Numbered from the stretch's first letter, positions 1 through 12,420 are shown. The stretch: 64,000 bases of DNA from Saururus chinensis (GCA_035235625.1 CP141144.1:27897014-27961013), one strand, 5' to 3'. Program-made: numbers and translations. Notes: generated by a model from the sequence alone, not told the origin.

Positions 1-290
1 TGTAGCCATCGTAGACTAAATTATGTTGACTATTGCTCCCCGTTCTACACAACAAAAACTTATAGGCAAATCTATAGCAAGGGAGTTTATCTGGTCCTCA
101 AATATAAAAGATGTGAGACTCCTGAAGATGTGAAGAGCCTTAAGTTGAGGCATCCCAAAGAGAAGGCACGACCGGGCCAGATAAAGAAGAAGTGGATTCT
201 CTCTCGAGGTGAAGAAAAAAAGAGAAAGTACAATATTGTAAGTGCAAACAATATGGTCACTATTGCAATACTTGTACGGAGGTAATTTGA
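1..290 (+). pseudogene. MULE transposase C-terminal tail, degraded
   Basis: I read this as the last part of a Mutator-like (MULE) transposase. The + strand encodes FYTTKTYRQIYSKGVYLV (about 43-96), then a basic linker ending KKKWILSRGEEKKRK. In another frame a cysteine/histidine cluster follows, CKCKQYGHYCNTC (about 235-273). A Y-R-x-x-Y segment, a basic R/K/P-rich linker and a CCHC knuckle with G-H-Y-C-N-x-C is the usual ending of plant MULE transposases after the SWIM domain. The frame change before the knuckle and the displaced first cysteine mark it as degenerate. The catalytic part would lie left of the window. It converges on the minus-strand Ulp1 gene at 1704-2239, as the second tail at 12280 does on its own Ulp1 remnant. 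Confidence 0.6.
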
Positions 291-1703
291 GAGAACCTAG
301 TCGGGGGCCCTACACCTCATCCATCCACAGCTACACCCCCTCCTTCTCCTGGCCCGCCCCCATCGCCAACTCATGCTAAGCTGTTAGCATGTACACAAGT
401 CCCACATCTAGTCAACAAGGTGGGTGGTTATGAAATGAGTAAGAAGCGTCAGGCATGCCCAATCCAAGCGAAGATCAGCCCTCAATTCCAAAGGGGAAGA
501 GAAAGAAGAAAATGAGACAAGTGGTTGAGCTTAATGCATATACACTTGAGGAGAAATTGTACAAGTAAACAATCTCATTGGACAAAGTCTTACCATTGTA
601 ATATGCTAAACCTATATTTTGGAAACCTTTATTTTCGATTAGAGCACAATATTTTGGCAAATCTACCAGAAATCCCAGGTGCACAAACTTCATTTCTCAA
701 CATCTTTTTGTTGTCTAAGTTGTTATCTTTTGACAGATTGTTCTTGAACACGTAAAGTAACACACAGAGAGGAAGAGTGTAATGGTGCAATGTTGTGTAA
801 TTAGCAATAAAGCAGAACACACTTCTGATATGAATAGACTTAACAACCCTTTGCAAATGGATGATATGACCATAGTTGATGAAATCATTTAGCATATTCA
901 AGGATGTGGATTCCTATGTGAAGCCAGGTATAAATTGAATTTTGAGCTCTTCTAATGGACATTATATAGAGGTGTATGTGTGTTCGAAGTTGCTCATATC
1001 TGTGGTGCTACTCAGTGATATGTCTTAAAGTCGCCAGTGATGAGTTTATATTGTCATGTAGTCTTCTCTGTATAATGTAGATATAGGAGGCTTCAACTTT
1101 CCGATGTCCAGTTACCATTTTTAATTCTTTCATAAAGCAATACTTCAAGTACAAGTTATTAATAACAATCTCGTTATTTTCCCCAAGCAAAGTGCTTTAA
1201 GGTTTGCACACTGTAAAGAATAAGCCAGTCAAGGCATGTCTGAATTGAGTTCCTTCGCAAAGGGATTTCATGGGCCAATCAAAAGTTATTTGAACACATG
1301 GATTTTTATCAAAGACAAATGATAAATCTTTAACTGCTCAACGTACTTCATTCCAACACATGCAAAAATTCATCCAAACCTAACCAATATCTCAATCATA
1401 TCGTACCATCAAATACAACAATGATCCATGGCCATTATCATCTACAATTTCGGTCCTTATAAGAACAACTTCATTCAAATAATGTTGATATCTCACCATT
1501 CATTAGCCAAAAACTTACAAAAACCATTAAATTAATATAGTCAAGTACCAACACAAATATATTCAAGATTCAGTTACCATTAAACAAACTGATATACCCG
1601 AATAAATTATTCCTATAAACCAACAGTCAAACACACACCGAATCACATAGTCAACGACTAACACTATAAAGTTAAGCCACATCTAATGCCAAGATAATCG
1701 ACT
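291..1703. other. Noncoding stretch between transposase tail and Ulp1 gene
   Basis: A short basic stretch (GKRKKMRQVVELNAY, + strand, about 495-540) may be the last residues of the MULE tail. Beyond it I see only AT-rich DNA with short unrelated open frames, and no repeat or terminus I can name. Confidence 0.4.
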
Positions 1704-2239
1704 TCATATGAAATTTTGCAGAATTTGGTATGCAACCCTATGCCTCATGATGCGCATGTCCTCTCCGGTAAAGCTAAATCGGTAACCATGCGATAGGTAC
1801 CCCATATAAATGAAGATGCAGACACCGCAATCATTGTTATTCATTTGTTGTGGATGTCCAATTATCTCTCTCACCGGCAGACGCAAGGTAGCAACTGCTT
1901 CATTTCCCAACTTCAACAAAACTATTGGCGAAGCATATCTGAGTATCGCCAATTTCTTGTAGTACTACTCTACCTCAATGCCAGAGTAATATGGGTCCAT
2001 TATGTATAAACATCCTTCCTCAAGTCAAGAATAATGAGAGTCCAATGGTTACCGTTTACATGAAGAGGGAAGTGGTGGACCTCATATTCCCAGAAGTCTT
2101 TTTCATTCACCTTCAACAACTTCAACATTTTCGTTAGAACTTCTGGCCATGCTTCTGCAACGGCGGCCTTGGAGACATTTGCTTCCTTTTCCTTCATCAA
2201 TGCGTATAGGCTGAGGAGCGGAGATGCATCCATCCTCAT
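1704..2239 (-). pseudogene. Ulp1/C48 protease domain, copy 1
   Basis: Two minus-strand pieces make up the catalytic domain. The first (2239-2000) contains VNGNHWTLIILDLRKDVYT, which matches the H-W-x-L-x-x-x-D block with the catalytic histidine. The second (1952-1704) contains PQQMNNNDCGVCIFIYM, matching the glutamine of the oxyanion hole and the D-C-G-V block with the nucleophile cysteine. The aspartate normally just after the histidine block is not obvious, because a frame change lies between the two pieces. The C-terminus (YRFSFTGEDMRIMRHRVAYQIL) fits the usual helix that ends these proteins, with a stop at 1704. All identifiable catalytic residues survive, yet the frame is broken. Confidence 0.7.
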
Positions 2240-2713
2240 AAGATCCTATTGAATTAGAAACAGACATTAGTCAAGTAGTTGGTAGTTGTCAGTTAAATAT
2301 GAAATTAAAAACAAATGAAGATCTACCATAAAATGGACAAGATGGAAGGCTTGGTTATTATTTGGGTTACCAAGTGCCTTCTTCCACAAAGCCAGCACGT
2401 ACACATCAATATGCTATATTAGAGGAAGCAAAAATCGAATGAGTATTGTATTTAATATCTATAAAAATTAGAATAACTATTATTGTGTACAACACAACCA
2501 ACTACTAATACAACACAAATTCACACATACATTATCCCAAAGTCACCTATGTTGCTGCATAATGGACCGTATAAAATTGGATGTCAGCTAATTCTACCAA
2601 TTGTCGGCCGGCTGATCAATTATGAATGCCATGAATGTCAATACATATTTATGTAAATGAAATTGATCAATATGAAATGAAATGTGTATCAAACCTAATA
2701 CTATACTATGAAC

Positions 2714-3120
2714 TCACTCGGAGATCCAACCCTTCCTGAGGCTCTTTCGATGGGTTTTGTCTTCTTCTGGTGTTAGGGCATGGGGTTTAGGACATGACAA
2801 CTCTAGCAATATTATCTGAGAGTGCAATGAGTCCACATATCTTGCTTCTGTGGACTTCTTGCCCTGCTGGAGTTTGTCCCTTAGGTAGGTTGGTAGTAAC
2901 TGAATCTCCTCCATCTTCAATTTGATCCAGTAAATGGTTCGTCATTTCAATGTTAGCCTGCCCATCTTCTTCTCCCTCGCATTGAACATCATCGTCGTTT
3001 AAGGGCTCGCCAGCAGTATCTTCCTCTTCAACCTCACTTGGGCCCCTCACCAATCACCTCTTGCTTCTCCTTGGCGCCGTATAAGGGGTCCTTACATATT
3101 TATTGGTTGTCCTCTTCCTA
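2714..3120 (-). pseudogene. Acidic linker exon of Ulp1 gene copy 1
   Basis: On the minus strand, a basic TPYTAPRRSKR-like stretch (about 3095-3060) is followed, after a stop, by an acidic run VRGPSEVEEEDTAGEP and then a segment ending at 2787. This resembles the low-complexity linker between the N-terminal and protease domains of Ulp1-like transposon genes. I assign no enzymatic function to it. Confidence 0.4.
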
Positions 3121-3511
3121 CCCTAGACATTGGGGGTATCACTCCCAATGTTGACCCCTGCCTCCCCAACGTCCACACCAGTTGAACCATCAAATAGGTG
3201 AACTTCATCTACGATGATTTCCTATGAAGGCATGCATGTATGAGTAGAAGTGTAAATCAAAATATAACAATGTTTGGACAATGTGGGGCACTTAAGAAAG
3301 CAAAGTATAACATTGTGGCAAGAAAAATATGTCCTTCATATGACAAAAAAGTTTGCATTCACTAACTTGCAGACAAGAAGATTCATTAATGGGGTACTGA
3401 TGGGCTTCATCTTCATCAACAAAATCAGCTCCAACATCCTTCCCTTCCTAGTCAATATTAAATATTGTAAACCTTAGTATGATTATTGTGGAATTACAAG
3501 AATAATAAAAC

Positions 3512-3748
3512 TTAACAGAAGTAAGAAGTCATAATAATTAATATAATGTAGCTAACCTCAAATGGGTATGCTAACCTCCCATTCATGGACAACAAAGCTG
3601 AAACATCTTGAGACAATTTGTCTACCTTGGCCTCCAACCAATCTATTATGCCAACAAGCTTGACTAATGTATCCTTCATCCAGTCCAATTGGCTATGCAC
3701 ATTTTTTCCCATTGCAGAATGTGGTTGTCCACTTCCCTCTTGTTGCAC
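3512..3748 (-). pseudogene. Coiled-coil-like exon of Ulp1 gene copy 1
   Basis: The open minus frame contains QLDWMKDTLVKLVGIIDWL followed by EAKVDKLSQDVSAL. Hydrophobic residues spaced three and four apart suggest a short amphipathic helix or coiled coil, which is common between the DUF1985-like and protease parts of these genes. It then runs into an AT-rich, probably intronic sequence. Confidence 0.4.
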
Positions 3749-4412
3749 CTCATCAACAAAAGAAATAATTATTTCATGAGCTCTCCGAGGCTCCTCCTCC
3801 GTATCTACTTCTATATATTCTTTTGCCCCTTGTAGGGCACCACCAACGGGGACCTTGGATTTATCAAAAATTATCGGTCCCCCTTAAGAAAATTCTTCAG
3901 CCCTTTGGATGATTAGACAATCTCCTCATCGGACTCAGTTTGGGTCAACTCTAAGCACCTGTGCACCAACACCTAAAAGCCAAAAAAAATTCATTATCAG
4001 TCATCGTATATGTCGTTCGCAAATTAGAAGTAATAGTAAGATGACATATGAATATATTACCTTCTCCCCTCCAAAAATGGCTTTGTCAATTGCATCATGA
4101 CTGGGCTTCTTATAGTTAGCCCAATTCAGCATTCATAGTTAGCCCAATTCTAGGATTAACATCTTGTACACGTCTCAAACATAAGTCACCCAGTAGATGA
4201 ATCCTTTCCATTGCCCAAACCTGCATATTCAAACCATGGACATAAATGTCATAATATCATAGGCAGCATATTACATTAAATTCATGTACAATGTAAGTGG
4301 TTTTGGTTAGGACCTTCCTTGCTTCCACCAAACCATGGGGGGTGTCCCAATATGCAATGTTACTTCATGGATATGAATCGAACTCCTCCACATCATCTAC
4401 CAACAAAAAAAA

Positions 4413-4685
4413 CTACCGATCCACCTTATGCTCCCACCCTCTACCCACAATGAAAGAAGCCAAAACCAGTACATGAGCCAACTTCACTTCATCAACATCA
4501 CTTTTGCTTATGATGATCTTCTGGTATATCTGCTCCTTTGTTTTGTGAAGCTTCTCCTTGCCGAACACCCTACAAAGTAGGGAGTCCTTTCTCAAAACTT
4601 TTGGCACTATTTTAAGGGATGAGAGCACATCAACCATACGCAAACCGGTTACTTGGGCAAATTCCGTGGGTGACAACTTCATCAA
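4413..4685 (-). pseudogene. DUF1985-like N-terminal domain, copy 1
   Basis: The minus frame begins MMKLSPTEFAQVTGLRM. The E-F-A-x-V/I-T-G-L core is the recognisable signature of DUF1985-like domains in plant transposon-borne Ulp1 genes. Downstream, DVDEVKLAHVLVLASFIVG matches the later alpha-helical block of the same domain. The equivalent part of copy 2 (26720-24100) has VEGVGLITGLSAKG and DEYIAHMTLYTTDEF in the same order. The domain's role is unknown. The family assignment is from remembered motifs, not a search. Confidence 0.55.
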
Positions 4686-5055
4686 TTAGGCTTCCATCAC
4701 TTGAAACCTATACTCTCCCTTATGTATTTTTATTATGTGGTACAAGGCTTGAAGGGGGAACATGAACTTCTCTATGTCTGACTACAAGTATTGCCTGTCG
4801 TCTATGCTTATTGAAATGCTCTTTCAGCCTCCTTATGTAAGCATAGGTGCTCCACCCTTATCACCTTCCACTGGCTTGAAGATCACTGAGGCATTACTTA
4901 GTATCTTCACCCTGCAAAATTTGACAATTCTATTTTGCAAATGTGTTATACTTTATGTAAACAACTCCTAGTTTGCATCATACAAACAAAATTTGTAGTA
5001 TATCAAACGCATGCACACTAAGCACCAAACACACAATATAAGTTTGACAATATAA

Positions 5056-6780
5056 CTTAGATACACTACAAAAAATCCTTATCTACCCTTATGTAAACCT
5101 CACTTGATCAAATTAACTTACCTCACAATGTAATATTACTAAAAACAATATATCAAGTTTAATGCCGTATTAGTTAACTCTTTAAAAACCTAATATCATA
5201 TGCCACAAAGTAGCCTGCTATTAGTTCATCAATCCATATATAGACCTAACTATATCAAGTCTAATTCCAGCACAATGTACTTTTTTAAAAAATAAAAATA
5301 GAAACCTAAAATGTAACAGTTAGGCCCTATAAGTTAATTTTCTTTTAAGCATATATACTTGCTTAAATAGTCTACCCTTATTTTTCATCATATCATATAT
5401 TACAGAGAATGGTAAAAAAAGCAACTAATTAGCAATAATTTCCAGACTTAGCCTTACAACTACATTTCGACCCTCAAATAATTTTGGCCCATAGTTTTAC
5501 ATTTCTTAAAAGTCATCCATGTAAACTAAGCCCCAAACACACAATATACATTATACAAAATAAATGCCCCACACTCCTATTAATCGACCCACATATATAC
5601 CTAACTATATCAAGTCTAATGTCGACATAATGTACTTTGCAAAAAAATAAAAATAGAAACCTAAAATGTGATAGTCAATAGTTAGGCCCTATCAGTTAAC
5701 TTTTTTTTAAGCATATATACTTGCTTAAATGGTTTACCCTTATTTTTCATCATATCACATATCACGGAGAATGGTCAAAAAAGCCACTAATTAGCAATAA
5801 TTTTCAGACTTAGCCTAGCAACTACATTTCGACCCTCAAATAATTTTGGCCCATAGTTTTGCATTCCTTAAAAGTTATCTATGTAAAATAAGCCCCAAAC
5901 ACACAATATACATTTTATAAAATGAATGCCCCCACTCCTATTAATCGAACCATATATAGTCCTAACTATATCAAGTCTAATGCCGGCACAATGTACCTTG
6001 CAAAAAAATAAAAATAGAAACCTAAAATGTAACAGTCAATTGTTAGGCCCTATCAGTTAACTTTGTTTTAAGCATATACACTTACTTAAATGGTTGACCC
6101 TTGTTTTTCATCATATCACATATCACGGAGTATGGTCAAAAAAGCCACTAATGAGCAATAATTTTTAGACTTAGGCTAGCAACTACATTTTGACCCTCAA
6201 AAATTTTGGCCCATAGTTTTGCATTCCTTAAAAGTCATCCTTGTAAACCAAGCCCCAAACACACAATATACATTTTAAAAAATGAATGCCTTGCACTCCT
6301 ATTAATTTACCCATATATAGACCTAACTATACCAAGTTTAATGTTGGCACATAGTACTTTACAAGAAACAAGAAACCTAATATCTACCGGTCAACAATTA
6401 GGCCCTATTAGTTAATTTGGTTTTAATCATATATACTTGCTTAAATGGTATACCCTTCTTATTCATCATATCATATTACATATCATAGAGAATAGTAAAA
6501 AAAGGCCACTAATGAGCATTATTTTCCAAACTTAACCTAGCAACTAAATTTCTATCTTCAAAGACTTTTGGCCCATGCTTCTATGATTCTTCAAAGCCAT
6601 GACCGCAAACTAAGCACCAAACACATAATCTACGTTTGACAAGATCAATCTACCCATGTATATACCAGACTATATAGAGTTTATTGACCACACAATTTAC
6701 TTTATAGACTAACCTACAACGTACCAGTCAATAGTTAGGCCCTATCAGTTAACTTCCTCTATAGCATCTAATATTACTTC
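5056..6780. repeat. ~360-bp tandem repeat array
   Basis: A unit beginning near caagtctaat recurs at 5256, 5611, 5972 and 6333, with a diverged start at 6676 and a partial one at 5153. The spacing is 355, 361, 361 and 343 bp. Units share blocks such as cattaggccctat-like text, the sequence aagcatatatacttgctta and tttttcatcatatcac, so this is a diverged array of about 4.5 copies. It lies just upstream of the DUF1985-like exon and inside the presumed MULE, so it may be subterminal repeat DNA of that element. Confidence 0.85.
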
Positions 6781-7615
6781 TATGGTCTCCCTCTTGGTAT
6801 TCATCATATCTCATATAATGGAGCACGGGTCCAACTTAACTAATCCATTGTATTTTTCTTCCTTACCCTACCTACAATATTTTTTTCATCAGAGATTTTC
6901 TTTTCATATTTTATCATGAGATCACATCCTTCAAATATTCAAATCAAATTTATCTTATGACATCAAATACAATAATCATAGTAGTACATATGTCCAATTT
7001 ACACACCTATTATGAAATTTCTCATTTAACTTCCATTAAGATCTACCAAGAATTTCATCACACAATCTCAATAAATTTCAAACCAAACCATATAATACAC
7101 CGAAACAAGATATTTGCTTCTTCAATTAACCATCCAACATTGTAGGATCTTACCTTGCCATTTATATCGTCTTCTATTGGTTAACTATTGAGGAGATTGG
7201 TCAGATGGCTAAGTGAAGAAGCAGAATGGAGATTAGGGCCGGACATCGAAATGCGGGATGCAGCCGGCTAGATGAGAGGGATGGCGGGAATGGAGATTAG
7301 AATAAATGTCTTCGGAGGGGGGAAAGTGGTTGTAATATATGTCTCCGATTGGGAAATGACTGCCGAAGTGAGATCGCCGGAGTGGAGAGCGAATGAAGGA
7401 AAAAATTGGAACTTTCATGCAATACCGGATGAGCGAAAAATGGGACTGGATGAGCAATAGCGGAGGAGAATAAGGTGATGGAGGGGAAATACCACTGGAC
7501 AACGGGTTGCCTGAAGGGAGTGCAAATCATGGAACGGTCGAGAGCGTCGGAGGGAAAACCGAAATCTAAATTTGGGATGCAACCGGTGATGTATGGTCGT
7601 AACTTTTCATTTCTA
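6781..7615. other. Noncoding stretch inside the presumed MULE
   Basis: The first half is AT-rich with nothing recognisable. From about 7200 to 7560 the + strand becomes purine- and G-rich. Small open frames occur on both strands there, but none resembles a known protein, and I treat them as chance frames. Confidence 0.4.
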
Positions 7616-7757
7616 TTGCACTAAGGGTATTATCGGCAAGTCAAGCACGTGTGTGGGAAAGTGAAACGTGCACAAGTCTAATTATGCAAAATCGAAGTAC
7701 CTGGCCTAAATTTGTATTTTGACCATTTGTGGGGTCTATTTCTAAAACTTTTTCTTA
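7616..7757. repeat. MULE-like terminal sequence (right end of copy 1)
   Basis: Read on the minus strand from 7757, the sequence has the look of plant MULE terminal inverted repeats: aaaagttttagaaatagacc, then ccacaaatggtcaaaataca, then a stretch ending near cacgtttcactttccc. The partner terminus would lie left of the window, so this rests on resemblance only. The next bases (from 7758) look like an unrelated LTR-element remnant. Confidence 0.4.
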
Positions 7758-8390
7758 CACATGTCATGTGATATGAGCATAAAATCTAATAGCACATTAT
7801 GCAGCTATATCCTAAATGAGTTGTCAAGCTAGGTTGTTTTACTTTTCAAAGAAGGTTTTGCATGATTTTTTATTATGATCTCTTGAGGATGAATGAATAC
7901 CAATTTCTATTTTTTGAGTGTTAAATTAAAAAAAATTAGTGGACATGAGACACATGAGTTGTTCGATTCATGAGATTAGGATTGTATAATTACTTGGAAA
8001 TGTTTGTTTTTAAAACTATTATGAGCACTTGCCACCAATATGAAGTAGTCAAAATAAATTATTGTTTCAAGAGACAAGTTCTATTATGCATTACGCTCAC
8101 TTTTGATTGATTTTATAAAATGTATTCACATGTTTAAGAGGAGCAAATTTGTACAAAAAAATTAATTTAAAATTTCTTTCATTTATTTCAGTTTTGAATT
8201 TTGTGGGTATATTCATTATAAACCCTCATAAGACTATAACGCATCCATTAGTGTAAACTAGGGGCTTAAAGGATTGTTGCATATGCTAAATTTAATCGTA
8301 ATTTCCTGCATAAGTGGAGTAGGTAGTTTTATTTTATGTTGTTTTATTTAATTTTTCTCAAGGACTAGCAAAATACAAGTTCGGGGGTAT
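7758..8390 (+). mobile_element. 3' internal remnant of an Athila/Tat-like LTR element
   Basis: An AT-rich noncoding stretch ends in a block reading caaggactagcaaaatacaa followed by gttcgggggtat. That combination, a G-rich polypurine tract a few bases before a TGATAC LTR start, is typical of the 3' end of Athila/Tat-type Ty3 elements. No coding domain survives. Confidence 0.5.
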
Positions 8391-11300
8391 TTGATACACA
8401 TGCTTTTTATACATTTTTACCTTGTTTACTAGTATATGATTAAGTTAATTGAGGGTTAATTAGGGTTTATGTGTATTAAGATAGATATTAGTATTGTGAT
8501 TTAGTTATTAATTAATTTGGGCGGTGGTACTTGTCTAAGAGTTTATTTGAATAAAGTCGGTCTTCTATTTGTGTCTTACACGTCTAAAATATGGTTGTTC
8601 ATGTGTCATAGGTAAGACATGCTTCTCGAAACACTTAAATGATGTTCAGAAAATTTACAACACTCTTGACACATATACAAGTGATTAGGACAACTTTTTA
8701 GAGACACGAATACGTTAGAAACATATATGGGCATAAACAGAAGAGCTTAATGAATAAAGAAGAAAACTTAAGAAGAATATGCATTGTCCAGTGAATAGAA
8801 GACATCTTTCCCAACACAAATTCAAACAATTAATTGGATAAAACTGTCTAGGTAGCATAAACATGAGTAGTAGTAATTAAAAAAATTGATAAAATTGATG
8901 CCCAATTTAGATTCATTGACATAAATTAAAGTGGGGTTTTTGTTCTTAATTAAAAGATGAAGAAGAGGGTGTTGTTAAAATATGCCTTTTGATTTATGGG
9001 GTTATGGACTTTTGAGTTCACGGTAAGGGTTGAGTTCAGGTCTGCCAGTAATGCTTTCTATCATAGTTCTAATGCTTGAAAATTGCAAGAGTAATGCAAT
9101 GAAAGAGGGTTGAGAAAGGTTATTGGTGTCTGGTGTTAATAGATGGATTCAAGCTTTCTCATGGTCAAGTTGGAAAGGAGTATGTATTCGAACAAGGAAA
9201 TTGAATCAGATGTGTGATATTTTTGGACTGGTTGAAGTCCAATATAAAGAGAAAAATCATGCTGCTTAATGGGTTGCTATGAATGTTGTAGAAGAAAAGT
9301 CTAGCACACAAATAGTCCAGTTGAAGGTGGAGAGTTGGAAGTTGAACAGCGGCACGAGGCTACTGGAGCCTTGCATTCGAGGGAATTGTGATGGAGGAGT
9401 TCAACATGATTTAGAGATAAAATAGAAGGTGGCTTGGACTTACGCTAGCAACCAATCAAAATAGAGACTAGAAGCGTTGGACATAGAATAAGAAATTAGT
9501 TTAAGTTAAATTTCAGACTTAGTGATACCTGAATTAAATTATATACAAGCTTCAAGGTAGAAGTGAAAGATAAAAAAAAACAAGAGAGCAGTCCATGCTA
9601 GGCTATTGGGCTGAGAAAACAATTCCAGAAGCCAAGCCCATGTGACAGAAGTGGTTGAAAGCTACAGGTTGTCTTCTTTTTATTTATTTTTTCAACCCTT
9701 GTAAGTTTATTTAATTTTTAGTAGTGATTATGTCTATTAGTGACTAGTTTTTTTAACTAAGGTTAAGATGAACATGTTATTGATTTTGTAGAGATTTCTA
9801 ATCTATGTAATTTAGTTAAATTTCAAAAGGTTGTTAATGTTAATTGTTCTTATCTCAATTTGATTAGTAGATTGAGTTGGATATGAGTATGACATGTTTT
9901 TTCTCATGATTTGAATCAGTTTTCATTAATTAAATACTTGGTTTAAAATTATTAATTAGTAGAATTTAGTATGAGTTGTAATTTATCTATATGGATACAA
10001 GTTATGACTTGGTTTTATTCAATGTTTTAAAAACCAGACCTGACAGGCCGGTTTAACCGAGTTTAATCGGACCCATTATAAAAAATAGGCCAGTTTAAGT
10101 GGATTTCGGGCTTGGTTTAACCCTACCGGGTCAATATGACCTGGCTGGTTAAACCGTGAACTTAGAGTTTCGGTCCGGTCCAATTTTTGAAAAAAAAAAG
10201 TGAAACGCGAATTCGAAGCGAGTCGGACCCAACTCCATCCACTTGCCATACTCCATGTTCTACACCAGGACACTCTGTAACCCCTTGGCACACATCATAG
10301 GAGCGTCTGGCAAGAGGACCTTGTGGGAGATTCTCAGGCCGCTCTCCCCCAATTGCTGCACCAATGACATGAGCACCTCCTCTAGGATCACAGGCTAGCG
10401 GAGGCCATCGGGGCCACAGAAGGTGACTGGCAGCATACTCCCCCTGGTGGCCCACAGGTCGTCGTCGTCACTGAGGTGGTGTTGCAACGTAGAGTGGCTG
10501 CAGCCGATGCTGTCCTCCCCCTGCTCATTGTTGCCGGGCCGCCACTTCATGTGTATGACCCTTGACAGCATGTTGCTGCCTGTCCTGGCACGAGATGGTA
10601 CTGGTGGCCATTATGTTGGACAAGAAAAGGAATGAGCTGGAGCTTGGAGTTTTGTGTGGATATAGGAAGTATCGATTGTGATCATGAAGATTTGGACGTC
10701 AGAAGATCCGATGAGGATTTGGACATCTGAAGATCTGGGGCTAATTGAAGCCATCTACACGGGTAATACTGTTTATGCGTAGCGGTCCCTGATGAAATAA
10801 TCTGTATATATAGATGAGTACTACTAAAATATGTATTCTATCCCAAATAAGTATATGGAAAGGGGAAAAAAAGGTGGCAGTGGGTTATATTGTGACCAGG
10901 TCAACTCCGATTAACCCCTTTCCGAGCCGAGTTTTAAAATATCAGTTTTATTTCATTAAAGTAAGGTAAAATATAATTTTAGTATTTTAATTAAAAACTT
11001 AAATTATAAAATTTTTTGTAATAAATAGAATTAAATTTTAATTTATTGCGAGTTATATTTTGGAATAAATTGATAAACATAAATGTGATAGTTTACAAGT
11101 AAGTAAGAGGTGATTTTAAAACCTTAGTCAATTTTTATTTAATATTTTCATTACTTTTAATTGCTTTCTTAGTTTAATTAAATTTCAGCTGTTAACTTTT
11201 ACTTGAATTTTCTTTCTTTTGTGATTTAGTCAACTTTAATAATTTAAGTTTATTTATATTTATTATTTATTTTAATTTCTCTCAGTTACATTAGTTAATA

Positions 11301-11455
11301 TTTTTATAAGTCGTTAACTAGATTAGGATTTACTTAATTTAGATTAAAATTAGTTATTTTTTTGATTTCAAGTCTATGAGGGATCGATCTCACTCTGCTA
11401 ATTATACTTCAGTATGATATGTGCGATTCTGAGTAAATAATTAAAATTAAACAAG
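8391..11455 (+). mobile_element. Athila/Tat-like LTR remnant with nested foldback element
   Basis: The putative LTR starts TGATACACATGC right after the G-rich tract at 8378-8390. Near its far end, gagggatcgatctcactctg and a following ctgagtaaataa-type block resemble the end of Athila/Tat LTRs. A separate element (about 10025-10938) sits inside. Sequence 8430-8660 recurs in diverged form at about 38800-39020. The exact 3' boundary is uncertain. Confidence 0.45.
10025..10938. mobile_element. Non-autonomous terminal-inverted-repeat element (MITE-like)
   Basis: The left end begins gttttaaaaaccagacctg; the right end read in reverse begins attttaaaactcggctcgg. These are imperfect inverted repeats with the T-T-T-T-A-A-A-A start of a common plant MITE type. 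The inside (about 10200-10650) is far more GC-rich than its surroundings. It carries open frames on both strands (10455-10162 minus, 10423-10635 plus), but I recognise no protein. A direct pair, gaagatttggacgtc and gaggatttggacatc, lies near 10685-10725. Target duplications are not clear. Confidence 0.45.
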
Positions 11456-12220
11456 TCCCCCACCTGGTTATTCTTCTAAAGAACCTGTATCGAAACAGAT
11501 TCCAGTGTGATTGCTAAACAATATCTATAATACTTTCAAGAGTTATTTCCCAATAGAATTCTAGTAGAATAAACATAGTAATCAACATGGATTGCATTTC
11601 AAGGAATATTAGGCCTCAAATTATCAAGAGCATTACAATTAAGCATGCATTAACATTCTTCCAAATATCATGTCTTTCACCCAGATGTTTCAAACTTCAT
11701 AAGTGCAGGTCAAAGGGCCTCTATGACATGACAGTCATGTCTAGGAGTACAACCTTGCCTCACTAAACTAACTACCTACATTTGGACTTTAAGTCTTTTG
11801 AAGTCTACCTATCCCACCACACTAGAAACTAAGTCTACAGGGGTCATGGACCCAAGTGATTGAAGTTCTGACTTCCATATTCATTGAAACCTCATATATT
11901 ACGCTACATAGGACAAGTCATCTTTTAATGCTCAAGTTCATTCGAACACAACTACCGGGATAGGGAAGCAGTTTTGCATAACTCTCATTCTTATAGAGCA
12001 AAAAGACCTTGGTCGTTTTACCTATAATTGTAATTCATGCATCAAATTACTTGCTATTACTTCCCAAAATAATAACCTAACATTAATAGCAGTTCTTGCT
12101 AAAAATCCCAAAACCGACTTATTGTCAGTCATCGACGTGTTGATCAAGTCACATATAACTATTGGTAACCAACAACAGATAGCCACCAGTGGACACCAAC
12201 TGGACTTCTGCCTACATTCA
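11456..12220. other. Unassigned noncoding stretch
   Basis: I find no convincing gene, repeat or terminus here. By analogy with copy 1 it may hold a decayed part of a + strand MULE transposase, but no domain can be read. Confidence 0.35.
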
Positions 12221-12279
12221 ACCCACCTATCCCACTCAAGTAGTGGGGGCATCCACAGAAAAATTAGTTATAGTCACAA

Positions 12280-12420
12280 CCAAAGGTCAAAGCCTCACGA
12301 GAATGTGGAGCATGTGGGCAGTGGGGTCACTACTGCAAATGATGTACCAACGCACAAGAGGAACCTCCTAATGTGGCAGATGGTCCAACTACAAGCCAAA
12401 GGAGGACAAATATCGATCAG
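12280..12420 (+). pseudogene. MULE transposase tail with CCHC knuckle, copy 2
   Basis: One + frame reads QPKVKASRECGACGQWGHYC, then K, a stop (12337 region) and C-T-N-A-Q-E-E-P. C-G-A-C-G-Q-W-G-H-Y-C is a near-perfect CCHC zinc knuckle of the type ending plant MULE transposases; the stop codon sits between its histidine and last cysteine. The same motif in poorer condition occurs at 235-273. It is followed by inverted-repeat-rich DNA and then a convergent Ulp1 remnant, the same order as copy 1. Confidence 0.65.

Larger units (their letters stand above)
1704..4900 (-). pseudogene. DUF1985-like/Ulp1 (KI-MULE type) gene copy 1, degraded
   Basis: Read on the minus strand, this is a multi-exon gene. 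It starts with a DUF1985-like domain near 4685, continues through a short coiled-coil-like segment (3748-3512) and an acidic linker (about 3110-2714), and ends with a Ulp1-type C48 cysteine-protease domain (2239-1704). That order is known from plant transposon genes called KAONASHI or Ulp1-family, which MULEs carry. Ulp1 proteases cleave SUMO in the nucleus; what these transposon copies do is not established. Exons are separated by AT-rich gaps, in-frame stops occur in the linker (for example before LVRGPSEVEEED), and no continuous reading frame exists. Exon limits are approximate. A + strand MULE transposase tail lies downstream (1-290) and a tandem array upstream. Confidence 0.6.

Noticed and set aside
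5063-5085. cactacaaaaaatcc as a possible CACTA end
   Set aside because: No matching inverted end or subterminal repeats were found nearby; it lies at the edge of the 360-bp array.
8391-11455. Region searched for gag-pol of an intact Athila/Tat element
   Set aside because: No protease, RT or integrase motif can be read in any frame; only LTR-type sequence remains.
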